Origin: CAZAOY01 sp964486925
GTDB taxonomy: Bacteria > Bacillota > Clostridia > Oscillospirales > Ruminococcaceae
Direction: 5' to 3'
DNA: 5,429 bases
Assembly: GCA_964486925.1 (NCBI GenBank)
Contig: CAZAOY010000086.1
Coordinates: 1 to 5,429 of the forward strand
Position 1 is the first letter of the stretch. Each line of letters opens with the position of its first letter. This document shows positions 1-5,429 of this stretch, one piece after another. The translations under genes and the position numbers were made by a program. The notes under the pieces were generated by a model, which worked only from the letters and a program-made list of their open reading frames with translations, was not told the DNA's origin and did no database searches.

Positions 1-105
1 TGCAGATTAAATTTTTACTACCGGCAATCAAGGAGATATTTAGATACATTGACCTTAAGCTTGTTGGGTTGTCTTTATGGGTGTGTAAAATTGGGTTTTG
101 CTTTT

Positions 106-110
106 GGAGG
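106..110 (+). promoter_or_regulatory. Ribosome binding site favouring the ATG start of pnuC
   Basis: GGAGG sits 4 nt before the ATG at 115. The spacing is short but usable. The competing site, AAGGAG at 30-35, is 13 nt from the TTG at 49, which is too long for good initiation. Together with the family N-terminus this decides for the internal ATG, though not conclusively. Confidence 0.5.
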
Positions 111-114
111 TTTG

Positions 115-816
115 ATGGACAAGATAAGGGTACTTATATCGTATTTTTCAAAGAGCGAAAGGATTTTATGGTGTTGTTCTGTTGTATTAATTCTACTATC
201 GTTTTATACCTTTGATAGGGGGAATTATCTAACCCTTGCCGCTTCGTTAATCGGTGTTACGTCCCTTATCTTTTGCGCTAAGGGCAACCCTTTTGGACAG
301 CTTTTAATGATAATCTTTAGCTTGTTATATGGCTTTATCTCCTTTAAATTCTCCTACTACGGGGAGATGGTTACCTATCTTGGGATGACCATGCCGATGG
401 CTTTGTTCGCGTTAATATCATGGCTTCAAAACCCATATAATGGGAATAAATCCGAGGTTTTGGTTAACCACATCACAAAGCTTGAGATGGCTTTACTGCT
501 TGTCTTAACTACATTTGTTACCTTTATCTTTTATCATATCCTAGCTTTCTTTCACACCGCTAATATTCTATTAAGCACCCTTTCTGTAACAACAAGCTTT
601 ATCGCTGTCTATCTTACCTTTAGGCGAAGTCCTTATTATGCTGTTGGATATGCGGCTAATGATGTTGTTTTGATTGTTTTATGGATTTTAGTTGCCGTAA
701 ATGATAGTTCATACCTTTCTGTGGTGGTTTGCTTTATCGCTTTCCTTGCAAACGATATCTATGGATATATTAATTGGAGGAGGATAGGGCAAAGGCAGGC
801 TGAAAATTTACGGTAG
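115..816 (+). CDS. pnuC: PnuC-family vitamin/nucleoside transporter
   Basis: Integral membrane protein of the PnuC family, which carries nicotinamide riboside or related vitamins and nucleosides across the cytoplasmic membrane by facilitated diffusion, the cargo then being trapped by phosphorylation. Numbered from the ATG at 115 (233 aa), it has about seven hydrophobic segments. Family signatures are a GVTSLIFCAKGNPFGQ-like stretch (47-62), the Y-Y-G-E-M-V-T-Y-L-G block (81-90), N-P-Y (106-108), and the C-terminal NDIYGYINWRR (213-223). Length matches the family. The frame is open from the window edge and a TTG at 49 could also start it (255 aa; AAGGAG at 30-35, 13 nt away). I prefer ATG 115 because GGAGG lies at 106-110 and the resulting N-terminus (MDKIRVLISYFSKSERILW) looks like that of clostridial PnuC proteins. 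The gene is visibly more AT-rich than the minus-strand genes. The cargo is not certain: PnuC relatives also carry thiamine, riboflavin or deoxynucleosides. No riboswitch is visible in the 114 nt upstream. Confidence 0.88.
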   Translation: MDKIRVLISYFSKSERILWCCSVVLILLSFYTFDRGNYLTLAASLIGVTSLIFCAKGNPFGQLLMIIFSLLYGFISFKFSYYGEMVTYLGMTMPMALFALISWLQNPYNGNKSEVLVNHITKLEMALLLVLTTFVTFIFYHILAFFHTANILLSTLSVTTSFIAVYLTFRRSPYYAVGYAANDVVLIVLWILVAVNDSSYLSVVVCFIAFLANDIYGYINWRRIGQRQAENLR

Positions 817-872
817 GTAGAAAAGTTTTGCTAAGGATGATGGGGTTTATCGAATACCATTTACTTACAGAC

Positions 873-1031
873 AAAACGAGGCTGTATCACAACCATTTTT
901 AAGTAGCAAATTTAAGAAAAAAGTAACTATTTAAAACCCAAAACCTCTTGAATAAGGCGTTTAATCGCCATAATTCAAGAGGTTTTTTATGGATTATTTT
1001 TGCATGGGGCTATTGTGATACGCCCTGTTTT
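873..1031. mobile_element. Candidate miniature inverted-repeat element (MITE-like)
   Basis: The 159-bp unit is bounded by imperfect inverted repeats: AAAACGAGGCTGTATCACAA at 873-892, and on the minus strand AAAACAGGGCGTATCACAA from 1031 to 1013. Seventeen of about nineteen positions agree, including nine consecutive bases GTATCACAA. The interior is AT-rich, has no coding potential, and holds a nearly symmetrical hairpin (941-985). This architecture is that of a MITE, a non-autonomous element moved by a transposase elsewhere. No clear target-site duplication is visible, and there is only one copy in the window, so mobility is inferred. It could instead be an elaborate two-tier terminator between convergent genes. 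Confidence 0.4.
941..988 (+). terminator. Strong intrinsic terminator between convergent genes
   Basis: AAACCTCTTGAAT (941-953) pairs perfectly with ATTCAAGAGGTTT (973-985). Inside it, GGCG (956-959) pairs with CGCC (966-969) around a 6-nt loop, with a small internal loop between the two stems. Six Ts (983-988) follow the 3' arm, so it should end plus-strand transcription from pnuC, whose stop is 125 nt upstream. Read on the minus strand the 3' arm ends in TTTT, interrupted by GGG and followed by TTTT, so it probably also ends transcription of the DUF1861 gene. Confidence 0.85.
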
Positions 1032-1035
1032 AACG

Positions 1036-1983
1036 TTATATAATCTTTGCGCTGAATGGGTAGTCGATTACGATTCTGCCTTCCTCGATATCCCCTAGAC
1101 CGCCGTAGAGGTCGGCTTTGCCGTCAGAACGTGGTACTATTCCTGTGGTGAAGGTGCAGTCGATTAGGCTTGGAAGCTTGGCTTCGCCCTTAGGGTAGCA
1201 GGATCTGGTTGCGATTACCTTGTTGTTTGTTACCGCAAAGCTGTCGGGGTTAAACTCAAAGGCTATGCTAAGGTAGACCGCAAGCTCAACTCCGTCACGC
1301 AGTTCATTAAAGCTTTGGTGTCCGATTACCCCTATCTTTCCGTTATCCAGTAGGTAGGCTTGGTTACACCCTCCCCACTCGCCTTTATCGAACAGTCCTT
1401 CGATTACAGGAGCGTTTAGGATAACCTCGTCGGTTAGCTCATCTAGGTTATTGATGGTAGCAAACCCTATCATCGAGGCACTGCCGTACTTATCCTCAAT
1501 CTCTTTGCTTCGTGGGCGGGAGAACACGCCGATTTTACCGTTTTGTAGGTCAATCATGCGGATGTCCTTCATATAATCAGGGCCTGTGGTGAAGTAGTAG
1601 AGGTTATCAAGTTCAGTACCTCTGTAGAAGTAGCCGTAGTAGGTGTCGATTTTACCGCCACGCTTGCGGACGTGGGTTCCGCCCATGGTAAGCTCGCCTT
1701 GGACTACCGCAATATACGGATCCTCAAGCTGATAGATCATGCTGTCCTTTACTAGGGTGTACTGGTCGTTTCCTGTTTTCTCAAAGAGTGCCACCCACGA
1801 CCTCGCCCATTCGTTACGGTACTCCAGACGTCCGTAGATGTACTCCTTGCCCTTCCACTCAAAAGGTATAGAGCAGTTGTAGACGTCCATCCCGTCCACC
1901 CCGATAAAGCTTAGCTTTACCGCTTCATACACCTTCTCGCTGATGTTTTGCTCAAATTCCGCTTTTCTCTCCTTGATTGACAT
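1036..1983 (-). CDS. DUF1861 family protein (GT108-like five-bladed propeller)
   Basis: A 315-aa soluble protein without signal peptide or membrane segment. It resembles the DUF1861 family, whose trypanosomatid members are GT108 mannosyltransferase/phosphorylases of the five-bladed beta-propeller fold, related to GH130 mannoside phosphorylases. Blade-like repeats of hydrophobic strands run throughout. Notable blocks are an E-D-P-Y stretch at 87-90, followed by GELTMGGTHV (96-105); W-G-G-C-N-Q-A-Y (203-210); KIGVIGH (216-222); ATRSCYP (258-264); and DLYGGLGDIEEGRI (291-304). The E-D-P resembles the GH130 motif holding the general acid, so D88 is a candidate catalytic residue, but this is inference. 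The ATG at 1983 is preceded by AGAGGGAAG about 5 nt away. It lies downstream of the GH51 gene on the same strand but 263 bp apart, so it may be transcribed separately. The substrate is unknown; a phosphorylase or transferase acting on cytoplasmic oligosaccharides fits the family and neighbour. Function in bacteria is poorly established. Confidence 0.8.
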   Translation of the reverse strand: MSIKERKAEFEQNISEKVYEAVKLSFIGVDGMDVYNCSIPFEWKGKEYIYGRLEYRNEWARSWVALFEKTGNDQYTLVKDSMIYQLEDPYIAVVQGELTMGGTHVRKRGGKIDTYYGYFYRGTELDNLYYFTTGPDYMKDIRMIDLQNGKIGVFSRPRSKEIEDKYGSASMIGFATINNLDELTDEVILNAPVIEGLFDKGEWGGCNQAYLLDNGKIGVIGHQSFNELRDGVELAVYLSIAFEFNPDSFAVTNNKVIATRSCYPKGEAKLPSLIDCTFTTGIVPRSDGKADLYGGLGDIEEGRIVIDYPFSAKII

Positions 1984-2012
1984 AGTTCTTCCCTCTTTTC
2001 TATTTCTTCTTA

Positions 2013-2041
2013 GATATATTTTGGTGTGGTCTACTGGTCTA
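2013..2041 (-). promoter_or_regulatory. Possible promoter of the DUF1861 gene
   Basis: On the minus strand TAGACC (2041-2036) and TATATC (2018-2013) are separated by 17 bp, each matching 4 of 6 consensus positions. The start codon lies about 30 nt downstream of the -10. The -35 hexamer is part of a tandem pair, TAGACC-AG-TAGACC (2041-2028), which could be an operator or coincidence. The match is weak. Confidence 0.28.
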
Positions 2042-2210
2042 TCCGTAGTATAGTTTGGTTTGGCGGTTTTGTTTCGTGGTATAATATGAGGGTTTTACGT
2101 TGATTTTAGGTTGCCAGTTAACCCTATTTGGAGGGTTTTAGGTTGGCTAAGTAACCATTTTTATTAGGTTTAACATTAATTTACGCTCCGCTTAAAATGA
2201 ATTTGGGGAA

Positions 2211-2236
2211 GGAACGCATACAATGCGTTCCCTACG
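2211..2236. repeat. Palindromic intergenic repeat, copy A
   Basis: GGAACGCAT (2211-2219) and ATGCGTTCC (2223-2231) form a perfect 9-bp stem with an ACA loop, followed by CTACG (2232-2236). The same 26-bp unit, in the same orientation, recurs at 5404-5429 with 22 of 26 positions identical. It lies 11 bp past the stop of the GH51 gene. Read on the minus strand it starts CGTAGGGAACGC, the style of hairpin repeats commonly scattered between clostridial genes (REP-like). Downstream of the GH51 gene it could protect the mRNA 3' end, but it lacks a following U-tract. Confidence 0.7.
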
Positions 2237-2246
2237 TTGGTGTGTG

Positions 2247-3752
2247 CTAATCTGCTTTATATTTTGTGAACACTAGCACGTTAAAGGAGTGTTTTGCTAG
2301 GGAGATACCGTCGTTTGTGTTAGATATATCCTTTACAATTGGTGATACGTTATCCTTGCTTGTGATGGTGTTTACCGCTTTTAGGTCGTCGTTTTCCAAC
2401 GCTATGTGGGTGGTTAGGGTGTAGCCATCGAAGGAGTTTAGGTTTATCGAAAGCAGTGCGCTCTGCTCTAAATCCTTGTTTACCACAAACACCGACACGG
2501 TGCTATTCTGCTCGCTAAACACCGCTACTCCGTCGATGTATGGTACGTCGGTGCAGGCTTTGCAGTCGTAGCGGTCGGAGTGGATTATCTCCTGTAGCAC
2601 TACACCGCTTGCGTATCTTGCGGCTAGGGCGAAGGGGTGGAATATCGTCTGCTTAAAGCTGTCACCGCCTGTTACCGTCATAATTGGGGCGATTACGTTA
2701 ACTAGCTGTGCGATACACGCTATCTTTACACGGTCGGCATTTCGTAGCAGTGAGATTAGCATGCTTCCTACCACCAGTGCGTCCTCGAAGGTGTAGATGT
2801 CCTCTAGCTGTGGTGGTGCGTACTGCCATCTTTCGATAACCTTGTCCGCTTCGTTTGAATGAAACCAGACGTTCCATTCATCGAAGGAGAGGTTAATCTG
2901 CTTTTTGCTACGCTTTATCGCCTTAACATAGTCGCAGGTGGACACCACCGATTTGATAAAGCTGTCCATCAGCACCGAGCTTGCGAGAAATGACGGTAGG
3001 TCGTTCTCGTGGTTTCCGTAGTACTGGTGGAGCGAGATGTAGTCAACGGTGTCGTAGCATTCCTCCAGCACGGTGGCCTCCCATCTGCCGAAGGTGTCCA
3101 TCATAAGGTTGGAGCTTCCGCAGGCGACAAGCTCGATGGTGGGGTCTACCCACTTCATCGCCTTGCCCGCTTCGTTTGCGACACGTGCGTACTCGTATGC
3201 GGTTTTATGCCCGATCTGCCATGGGCCGTCCATCTCGTTTCCAAGACACCACAGCTTGATACCGTGCGGATCGGTTACCCCGTGGCTAATCCGCAGGTCG
3301 CTTAGCGCTGTGCCATTTGGGAAGTTGCAGTACTCCACCAGATTTCGTGCGGCATCCACCCCACGTGTACCGAGGTTAACGCACATCATCGGGTCAACCT
3401 CTGCCTTGTTAGCGAAGCGGATAAACTCGTTTGTGCCAATTTTGTTGCTCTCCTTAACAAACCACGCTAGGTCGGTTCTCACAGGGCGACGCTCCACCGC
3501 TCCCACGCCGTCCTCCCAGTTGTACCCCGACACAAAGTTGCCCCCAGGGTATCGGACAATCGTTACCCCCATCTCTTTGGTGAGGTCGATAACGTCCTGT
3601 CTGTACCCCTCGCTGTCGGCTGTGGGTGCTGTCGGGTCGTAGATTCCGCCGTACACCGCTCTGCCTAGGTGCTCCACAAACGAGCCGAAGATTCGTCTGT
3701 CCACCTCCCCTTTTGCGTAGTCCTTGCATAGAGTGATTGCCGATTTTCTCAT
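2247..3752 (-). CDS. abfA: GH51 alpha-L-arabinofuranosidase, intracellular
   Basis: Retaining exo-enzyme that removes alpha-L-arabinofuranosyl residues from arabinan, arabinoxylan or arabinogalactan oligosaccharides. At 501 aa it is the standard length for bacterial GH51 enzymes and is without a signal peptide, so it acts in the cytoplasm on imported substrates. An N-terminal (beta/alpha)8 barrel carries IFGSFVEHLGRAVYGGIYDP (21-40), VRYPGGNFVSGYNWEDGVG (66-84), the acid/base glutamate E173 in CLGNEMDGPWQIGH (169-182), SLHQYYGNHEN (240-250), and the nucleophile E292 in FDEWNVW (290-296). These are offset by two from E175/E294 of the Geobacillus stearothermophilus enzyme. A C-terminal beta-sandwich (about 385-501) ends in SFNVLVFTKY. 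Both catalytic residues and the substrate-binding N172 are present, so it should be active. The ATG at 3752 is preceded by AAGGGGGA, 5 nt away. It lies downstream of the MATE gene on the same strand, across the assembly gap. Classification as GH51 is firm; the preferred polymer is not readable. Confidence 0.95.
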   Translation of the reverse strand: MRKSAITLCKDYAKGEVDRRIFGSFVEHLGRAVYGGIYDPTAPTADSEGYRQDVIDLTKEMGVTIVRYPGGNFVSGYNWEDGVGAVERRPVRTDLAWFVKESNKIGTNEFIRFANKAEVDPMMCVNLGTRGVDAARNLVEYCNFPNGTALSDLRISHGVTDPHGIKLWCLGNEMDGPWQIGHKTAYEYARVANEAGKAMKWVDPTIELVACGSSNLMMDTFGRWEATVLEECYDTVDYISLHQYYGNHENDLPSFLASSVLMDSFIKSVVSTCDYVKAIKRSKKQINLSFDEWNVWFHSNEADKVIERWQYAPPQLEDIYTFEDALVVGSMLISLLRNADRVKIACIAQLVNVIAPIMTVTGGDSFKQTIFHPFALAARYASGVVLQEIIHSDRYDCKACTDVPYIDGVAVFSEQNSTVSVFVVNKDLEQSALLSINLNSFDGYTLTTHIALENDDLKAVNTITSKDNVSPIVKDISNTNDGISLAKHSFNVLVFTKYKAD

Positions 3753-3754
3753 AT

Positions 3755-3791
3755 AAATCCCCCTTTTCTTGCCATAATATGGTATATCATA
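3755..3791. repeat. 37-bp direct repeat, left side of assembly gap
   Basis: The sequence beginning AAATCCCCCTTTTCTTGCC and ending GGTATATCATA runs up to the first N and is identical over 37 bp to 3892-3928. It contains the GH51 ribosome binding site (AAGGGGGA on the minus strand). Because both contig ends carry the same sequence directly against the gap, this is most likely overlap left by the assembler rather than a biological repeat. Confidence 0.9.
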
Positions 3792-3891
3792 NNNNNNNNN
3801 NNNNNNNNNNNNNNNNNNNNNNNNNNNNNNNNNNNNNNNNNNNNNNNNNNNNNNNNNNNNNNNNNNNNNNNNNNNNNNNNNNNNNNNNNNN
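3792..3891. other. Assembly gap, 100 Ns
   Basis: Exactly 100 Ns, the conventional size for a scaffold gap of unknown length. Identical 37-bp sequences abut it on both sides, so the true gap may be negative (an unmerged overlap). In that case only 54 nt separate the MATE stop codon from the GH51 start. If real sequence is missing here, it cannot be described. Confidence 0.97.
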
Positions 3892-3928
3892 AAATCCCCC
3901 TTTTCTTGCCATAATATGGTATATCATA
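3892..3928. repeat. 37-bp direct repeat, right side of assembly gap
   Basis: Perfect copy of 3755-3791, beginning directly after the last N. Beyond it the sequence continues into the end of the MATE gene, 15 nt further on. It contains ATGGTATATCAT (3916-3927), which is close to a palindrome (10 of 12 positions) and could be a regulatory site in front of the GH51 gene if the two copies are really one. Confidence 0.9.
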
Positions 3929-3943
3929 CAGGGTTACTGCACC

Positions 3944-5314
3944 TTATCGGGAAACCCCCTCAAGCTCTGCTTTTCGCATAATCTTCGGGATAAAGTAGGT
4001 GAACAGGCTAACCGCTGTAATCGCCGAGATGGTATCGGATATTGGCTGTGCCATGAACACGCCTTCTGCACCTAGTCCTATCCGTGGAAGGATTAGCGCT
4101 AGTGGGATTAGCAGTATCACCTTGCGCAGGATTGCGATAAAGATTGATACCTTTGGTTGATTTAGCGCAATAAAGGTTGGTTGGATTCCGTTTTGCAGTC
4201 CGAAGATACTAATTCCGCAGACGGTTATACGTATCATCCTCGAGCCTAACTCCAGTAGCTGAGGGTCTTTTGTAAAGATTCCAACAAAGGCTTTTGGGAA
4301 ACAAATGATAGCTAAAAATACCAAAAATGAACAGGCGAACGAGAGCAGTATTACCAGCATATAGGTCTTTTTCACCCGATCAAACAGCCTTGCGCCGTAG
4401 TTGTAGCTTATTATCGGCGAGCTCCCCTGCCCTAGTCCTTGTATCGGCATTAGCGAGAACTGTAAAACGCTTGCGATTATCGTCATAGCGCCGACATACA
4501 TATCCCCGCCGAACCTTTGGAGGGTGGAGTTTAGTGCGATATTTACAAAGCTTTCGGTGATATTCATTATAAACGGTGACACCCCGAGGGTTGCAATCCC
4601 TATGATTACAGCTTTTTGCGGCTTCATATAAGGTAGGGAGATCTTTAGCCTGCTCTTTTTGCCGAGTGTTAGTGTGTACAGCACATACCCTGCCGACACA
4701 GCCTGCGAGATTACCGTCGCGACTGCCGCTCCTTTAACCCCCATATTAAGGCTGAAGATAAAGATCGGGTCAAGCGCTATATTAAGTCCCGCTCCGATTA
4801 GGATTGTCCCCATGCTCACAAAGGAGAGCCCCTGCGCCGAGATAAACGGGTTTAGCCCTAGGGTTATCTGCACAAAAACTGTGCCTATTAGGTAGATATT
4901 AAGGTAATCATTGGCAAATGGAACGGTATTATCGCTCCCACCGAACGCGTAGAGCAGTGGGGTTTTAAATATGTAAAACAGCACCGTTAGCGCTGTAGAG
5001 ATTACGATTATCATAAAAACGCCGTTGTTTAGCACCCTTTTGGCATAGTCATCATCCTTAGCACCCAGTGCTATGGCGGCTTTTGGTGCTCCGCCTAGTC
5101 CGACCAGAGCGGCGAATGCGGCGATCGAGGTGATTATCGGGAAGCACACCCCTAGTCCTGTTATAGCAACACCGCTACTGTCCATCGCCCCGATATACAT
5201 TCTATCCACGATGTTATATAGTGCGTTTACAATATTTGCGATAATTGTCGGTATCGCAAGCCGCAGCATATGTTTTACTATACTGCCTTTGCCTAGATCA
5301 TATTTATTCTGCAA
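3944..5314 (-). CDS. MATE family efflux transporter
   Basis: A 456-aa cytoplasmic-membrane antiporter of the multidrug and toxic compound extrusion family, which exports organic cations or other small molecules using a Na+ or H+ gradient. Two MatE repeats are visible (about 17-180 and 240-400) with about twelve hydrophobic segments, the usual length. Family blocks are LYNIVDRMYIG (32-42), GLGGAPKAAIALGAKD (72-87), GLNIALDPIFIF (176-187) with GVKGAAVATVISQ (192-204), PIQGLGQGSSPIISYNYGA (290-308), and GAEGVFMAQPISD (415-427). The style is that of the MepA-like group common in clostridia. The start is TTG at 5314: AGGAG lies 6 nt upstream, and the N-terminus (LGKGSIVKHMLRLAIP) is typical of the family, so no later start is needed. 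It is first in the minus-strand gene run and lies just upstream of the GH51 gene. Substrate cannot be inferred from sequence; a role with the glycosidase is possible but unproven. Confidence 0.93.
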   Translation of the reverse strand: MQNKYDLGKGSIVKHMLRLAIPTIIANIVNALYNIVDRMYIGAMDSSGVAITGLGVCFPIITSIAAFAALVGLGGAPKAAIALGAKDDDYAKRVLNNGVFMIIVISTALTVLFYIFKTPLLYAFGGSDNTVPFANDYLNIYLIGTVFVQITLGLNPFISAQGLSFVSMGTILIGAGLNIALDPIFIFSLNMGVKGAAVATVISQAVSAGYVLYTLTLGKKSRLKISLPYMKPQKAVIIGIATLGVSPFIMNITESFVNIALNSTLQRFGGDMYVGAMTIIASVLQFSLMPIQGLGQGSSPIISYNYGARLFDRVKKTYMLVILLSFACSFLVFLAIICFPKAFVGIFTKDPQLLELGSRMIRITVCGISIFGLQNGIQPTFIALNQPKVSIFIAILRKVILLIPLALILPRIGLGAEGVFMAQPISDTISAITAVSLFTYFIPKIMRKAELEGVSR

Positions 5315-5320
5315 GATTAT

Positions 5321-5325
5321 CTCCT
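5321..5325 (-). promoter_or_regulatory. Ribosome binding site fixing the TTG start of the MATE gene
   Basis: On the minus strand AGGAG (within AAAAAAGGAGATAATC) stands 6 nt before TTG at 5314. The near-ideal site and spacing make the rare TTG the convincing start codon. Confidence 0.8.
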
Positions 5326-5343
5326 TTTTTGGTAAATGTCAAT

Positions 5344-5366
5344 ATTATACGTAGGCGAACCCACAA
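5344..5366 (-). promoter_or_regulatory. Possible promoter of the MATE gene
   Basis: A perfect -10 box TATAAT lies at 5349-5344 on the minus strand, about 29 nt before the TTG start, leaving a short leader that holds the ribosome binding site. The -35 region is poor: TTGTGG at 5366-5361 is only 11 bp away, and TTATTT 17 bp upstream matches just 3 of 6. The -10 box directly abuts the boundary of the repeat unit at 5350, so upstream promoter elements would lie inside that repeat. Confidence 0.45.
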
Positions 5367-5429
5367 AAATAAAATTACAACGCGAACGCTTGAATACAAC
5401 CTTACAACGCATGCAATGCGTTGCCTACG
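5350..5429. repeat. Inverted-repeat-bounded unit containing palindromic repeat copy B
   Basis: The 80-bp unit opens with CGTAGGCGAAC (5350-5360) and closes with GTTGCCTACG (5420-5429), the reverse complement apart from one extra base. Its right end is the 26-bp repeat copy B (5404-5429): CAACGCAT (5405-5412) and ATGCGTTG (5416-5423) form a perfect 8-bp stem with a GCA loop. The hexamer TACAAC occurs three times (5376, 5395, 5403). The unit may continue past the window edge. It lies directly upstream of the MATE -10 box and has no coding potential. Confidence 0.6.

Larger units (their letters stand above)
1984..2246. other. Intergenic spacer between GH51 and DUF1861 genes
   Basis: This 263-bp stretch has no plausible gene. 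On the minus strand it holds a purine-rich leader before the DUF1861 start, a possible promoter (2013-2041), and an AT-rich motif (2077-2094) resembling sequence upstream of the GH51 gene. It also has a diverged direct repeat beginning TTTTAGGTTG at 2104-2113 and 2136-2145 (each ending near TAACC), and a palindromic repeat at 2211-2236. No good T-tract follows the palindrome on either strand, so I see no classical terminator for the GH51 gene. Confidence 0.6.

Noticed and set aside
49..79. TTGACC at 49-54 as a -35 box for pnuC
   Set aside because: The only -10-like hexamer (TTTATG at 74-79) is a poor match at 19-bp spacing.
835..903. Small plus-strand ORF (about 21 aa) after pnuC with an AAGGATG-like site
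   Set aside because: It runs into the left inverted repeat, shows no recognisable motif, and is within chance length.
2211..2236. Hairpin after the GH51 stop as an intrinsic terminator
   Set aside because: On the minus strand the stem is followed by TTCCCCAAATTC, not a T-tract, and the same unit occurs upstream of another gene, so it is better called a dispersed repeat.
3009..3642. Long open frames on the plus strand opposite the arabinofuranosidase gene
   Set aside because: Their translations resemble no family and lie entirely antisense to a strongly conserved GH51 gene; they are by-products of its codon use.
3755..3928. Two 37-bp repeats around a spacer as CRISPR or attachment sites
   Set aside because: There are only two copies, the spacer is all N, and the repeats directly abut the gap, which fits an assembly overlap.
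3737..4075. Plus-strand open frame running across the N gap
   Set aside because: It exists only because the Ns contain no stop codons, and its right part is antisense to the MATE gene.
5337..5342. Perfect TTGACA on the minus strand upstream of the MATE gene
   Set aside because: A -10 box 17 bp downstream would overlap the ribosome binding site and start codon, so it cannot serve this gene as a -35.

Overview
The window reads as a scaffold fragment from a Gram-positive, clostridia-like Firmicute, probably an uncultured gut-type anaerobe. The grounds are purine-rich Shine-Dalgarno sites (AAGGAG, GGAGG, AAGGGGGA), a TTG start on one gene, the family forms of the encoded proteins, and a hairpin repeat of the GTAGGG...-inverted-repeat kind often seen between clostridial genes. 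This placement is inference; no marker gene is present. A run of 100 Ns (3792-3891) shows that the sequence is a scaffolded draft.

Layout: a plus-strand PnuC-type vitamin/nucleoside transporter gene (about 115-816) converges on a run of minus-strand genes. Between them (817-1035) lies a strong intrinsic terminator hairpin nested inside a 159-bp inverted-repeat-bounded unit that looks like a miniature mobile element. The minus-strand genes, in transcription order, are a MATE-family efflux transporter (5314-3944, TTG start), an intracellular GH51 alpha-L-arabinofuranosidase (3752-2247), and a DUF1861/GT108-like five-bladed propeller protein (1983-1036).

How they may work together: the glycosidase and the DUF1861 protein both lack signal peptides, so they would act in the cytoplasm on imported sugars. 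GH51 enzymes release L-arabinose from short arabino-oligosaccharides. DUF1861 is the family from which Leishmania mannosyltransferase/phosphorylases (GT108) were characterised, so a phosphorylase or transferase role on oligosaccharides is a reasonable guess. The MATE gene is probably only about 54 nt upstream of the arabinofuranosidase gene, because the two sides of the N gap carry the same 37 bp and the gap may be false. A 263-bp spacer separates the DUF1861 gene from the arabinofuranosidase gene and could hold its own promoter.

The most useful second-look items are the gap flanked by identical sequence, the two copies of a palindromic repeat that differ by a compensatory base-pair change, the placement of one copy directly against the MATE promoter -10 box, and the miniature inverted-repeat unit around the terminator. 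I do not see clear evidence for a wholly new defence or mobile system here.
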